64,000 nt of DNA from Stutzerimonas stutzeri (GTDB lineage: Bacteria; Pseudomonadota; Gammaproteobacteria; Pseudomonadales; Pseudomonadaceae). Positions 63,825-64,000 of the stretch are shown piece after piece. Where the stretch lies: contig NZ_JAMOIC010000018.1 of the NCBI RefSeq assembly GCF_024448895.1, positions 1 to 64,000 of the forward strand. The letters run 5' to 3'. Under the pieces are notes generated by a model. It had not been told where the DNA came from, ran no database searches, and was given only the letters and a program-made list of their open reading frames with translations. Positions within the stretch are counted from its first letter, which is position 1. Each line of letters begins with the position of its first letter. Position numbers and translations under genes: made by a program.

Positions 63825-63860
63825 AAAAAGCCGTCACCCGTTATAGGTGACGGCTTTTTT
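63825..63860. terminator. Strong bidirectional terminator
   Basis: AAAAAGCCGTCACC (63825-63838) and GGTGACGGCTTTTT (63846-63859) form a 14-base stem with a seven-base loop. It sits between the convergent pgm and RidA-family genes. Confidence 0.92.
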
Positions 63861-63878
63861 GTGGGCGGTAGCTGTTGA

Positions 63879-64000
63879 TCAGCCCGCAGACCGGTCGGGC
63901 AGTTTCGCGATCACCTTGATTTCGAACTGAAACCCATAGAGCCAGGTCACGCCAACAGCGGTCACCGTGGGGTGTGGCGCGCTTCCCCAATATTCCGGCA
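63879..64000 (-). CDS. RidA-family protein, C-terminal part (cut by window edge)
   Basis: Only the last 40 codons are in the window, ending at TGA (complement of 63879-63881). They read PTVTAVGVTWLYGFQFEIKV followed by IAKLPDRSAG. The TAVGV..WLYGF.FE.KVIAKL pattern is typical of the C-terminal strand of RidA/YjgF-like proteins, some of which remove reactive enamine/imine intermediates. The start and the conserved Arg cannot be seen. It is convergent with pgm. Confidence 0.7.
   Translation of the reverse strand, partial: PEYWGSAPHPTVTAVGVTWLYGFQFEIKVIAKLPDRSAG

Overview
The window looks like a chromosomal segment of a Pseudomonas/Stutzerimonas-type gammaproteobacterium. This is inferred from the GC-rich coding style, the Pseudomonas gene sets (hmg and pca aromatic pathways, PfeR/PfeS-like regulators, sigma-28-type chemoreceptor promoters), REP-like palindromes and attC sites resembling those of P. 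stutzeri chromosomal integrons. No rRNA, tRNA, CRISPR array, insertion sequence or prophage was recognised.

Bases 1 to about 4050 are the distal part of an integron cassette array; the integrase would lie to the left, outside the window. All its genes point right, base composition is visibly more AT-rich than the rest, and five attC-like sites separate the first cassettes. Three of the eight cassette genes are broken: a DUF4145 gene by two compensating frameshifts, a small membrane-anchored cassette protein by one frameshift, and a RibD-type deaminase by one internal TGA. The other genes encode a zinc-ribbon protein, a small membrane protein, a YcxB-like membrane protein, a NUDIX hydrolase and a nucleotidyltransferase-like protein. 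The last four lack clear attC sites.

From 4157 to 17612 lie housekeeping and catabolic genes: an alpha/beta hydrolase and an acyl-CoA synthetase; azlCD with a divergent LysR regulator; a two-component system with a TonB-dependent receptor (probable siderophore uptake, with a candidate Fur box and a candidate operator); and the homogentisate genes hmgA-fahA with a divergent IclR regulator and a 17-bp palindrome between them.

From 22613 down to 17806 is a four-gene operon, MBOAT acyltransferase - FkbH-type HAD protein - acyl carrier protein - SGNH-fold protein. It has the parts list of a Dlt pathway, but the D-alanine ligase is replaced by a glyceryl-ACP-forming FkbH enzyme. It is the best candidate here for a poorly described system: glyceroylation of a cell-envelope polymer.

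From 23128 to 41414 the window holds three chemoreceptors, each with a sigma-28-like promoter, around two catabolic blocks. One is the acetoacetate/short-chain fatty acid cluster atoD-atoA-atoB-atoE with a divergent LysR regulator. The other is the beta-ketoadipate cluster pcaR-pcaIJF-pcaD with recognisable PcaR-type sites. A PAS-PAS hybrid kinase sits between them.

From 41693 to the end are a tannase/feruloyl esterase-like protein, a CPA1 antiporter, several regulator plus enzyme or transporter pairs (AraC/hydrolase, LysR/VOC protein, AraC/LysE), a Fsr-like MFS pump, a convergent pair of GGDEF-EAL proteins, a second hybrid kinase, phosphoglucomutase and the C-terminal end of a RidA-family gene cut by the window edge. 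The 43430-43948 and 6782-7092 gaps hold nothing recognisable.
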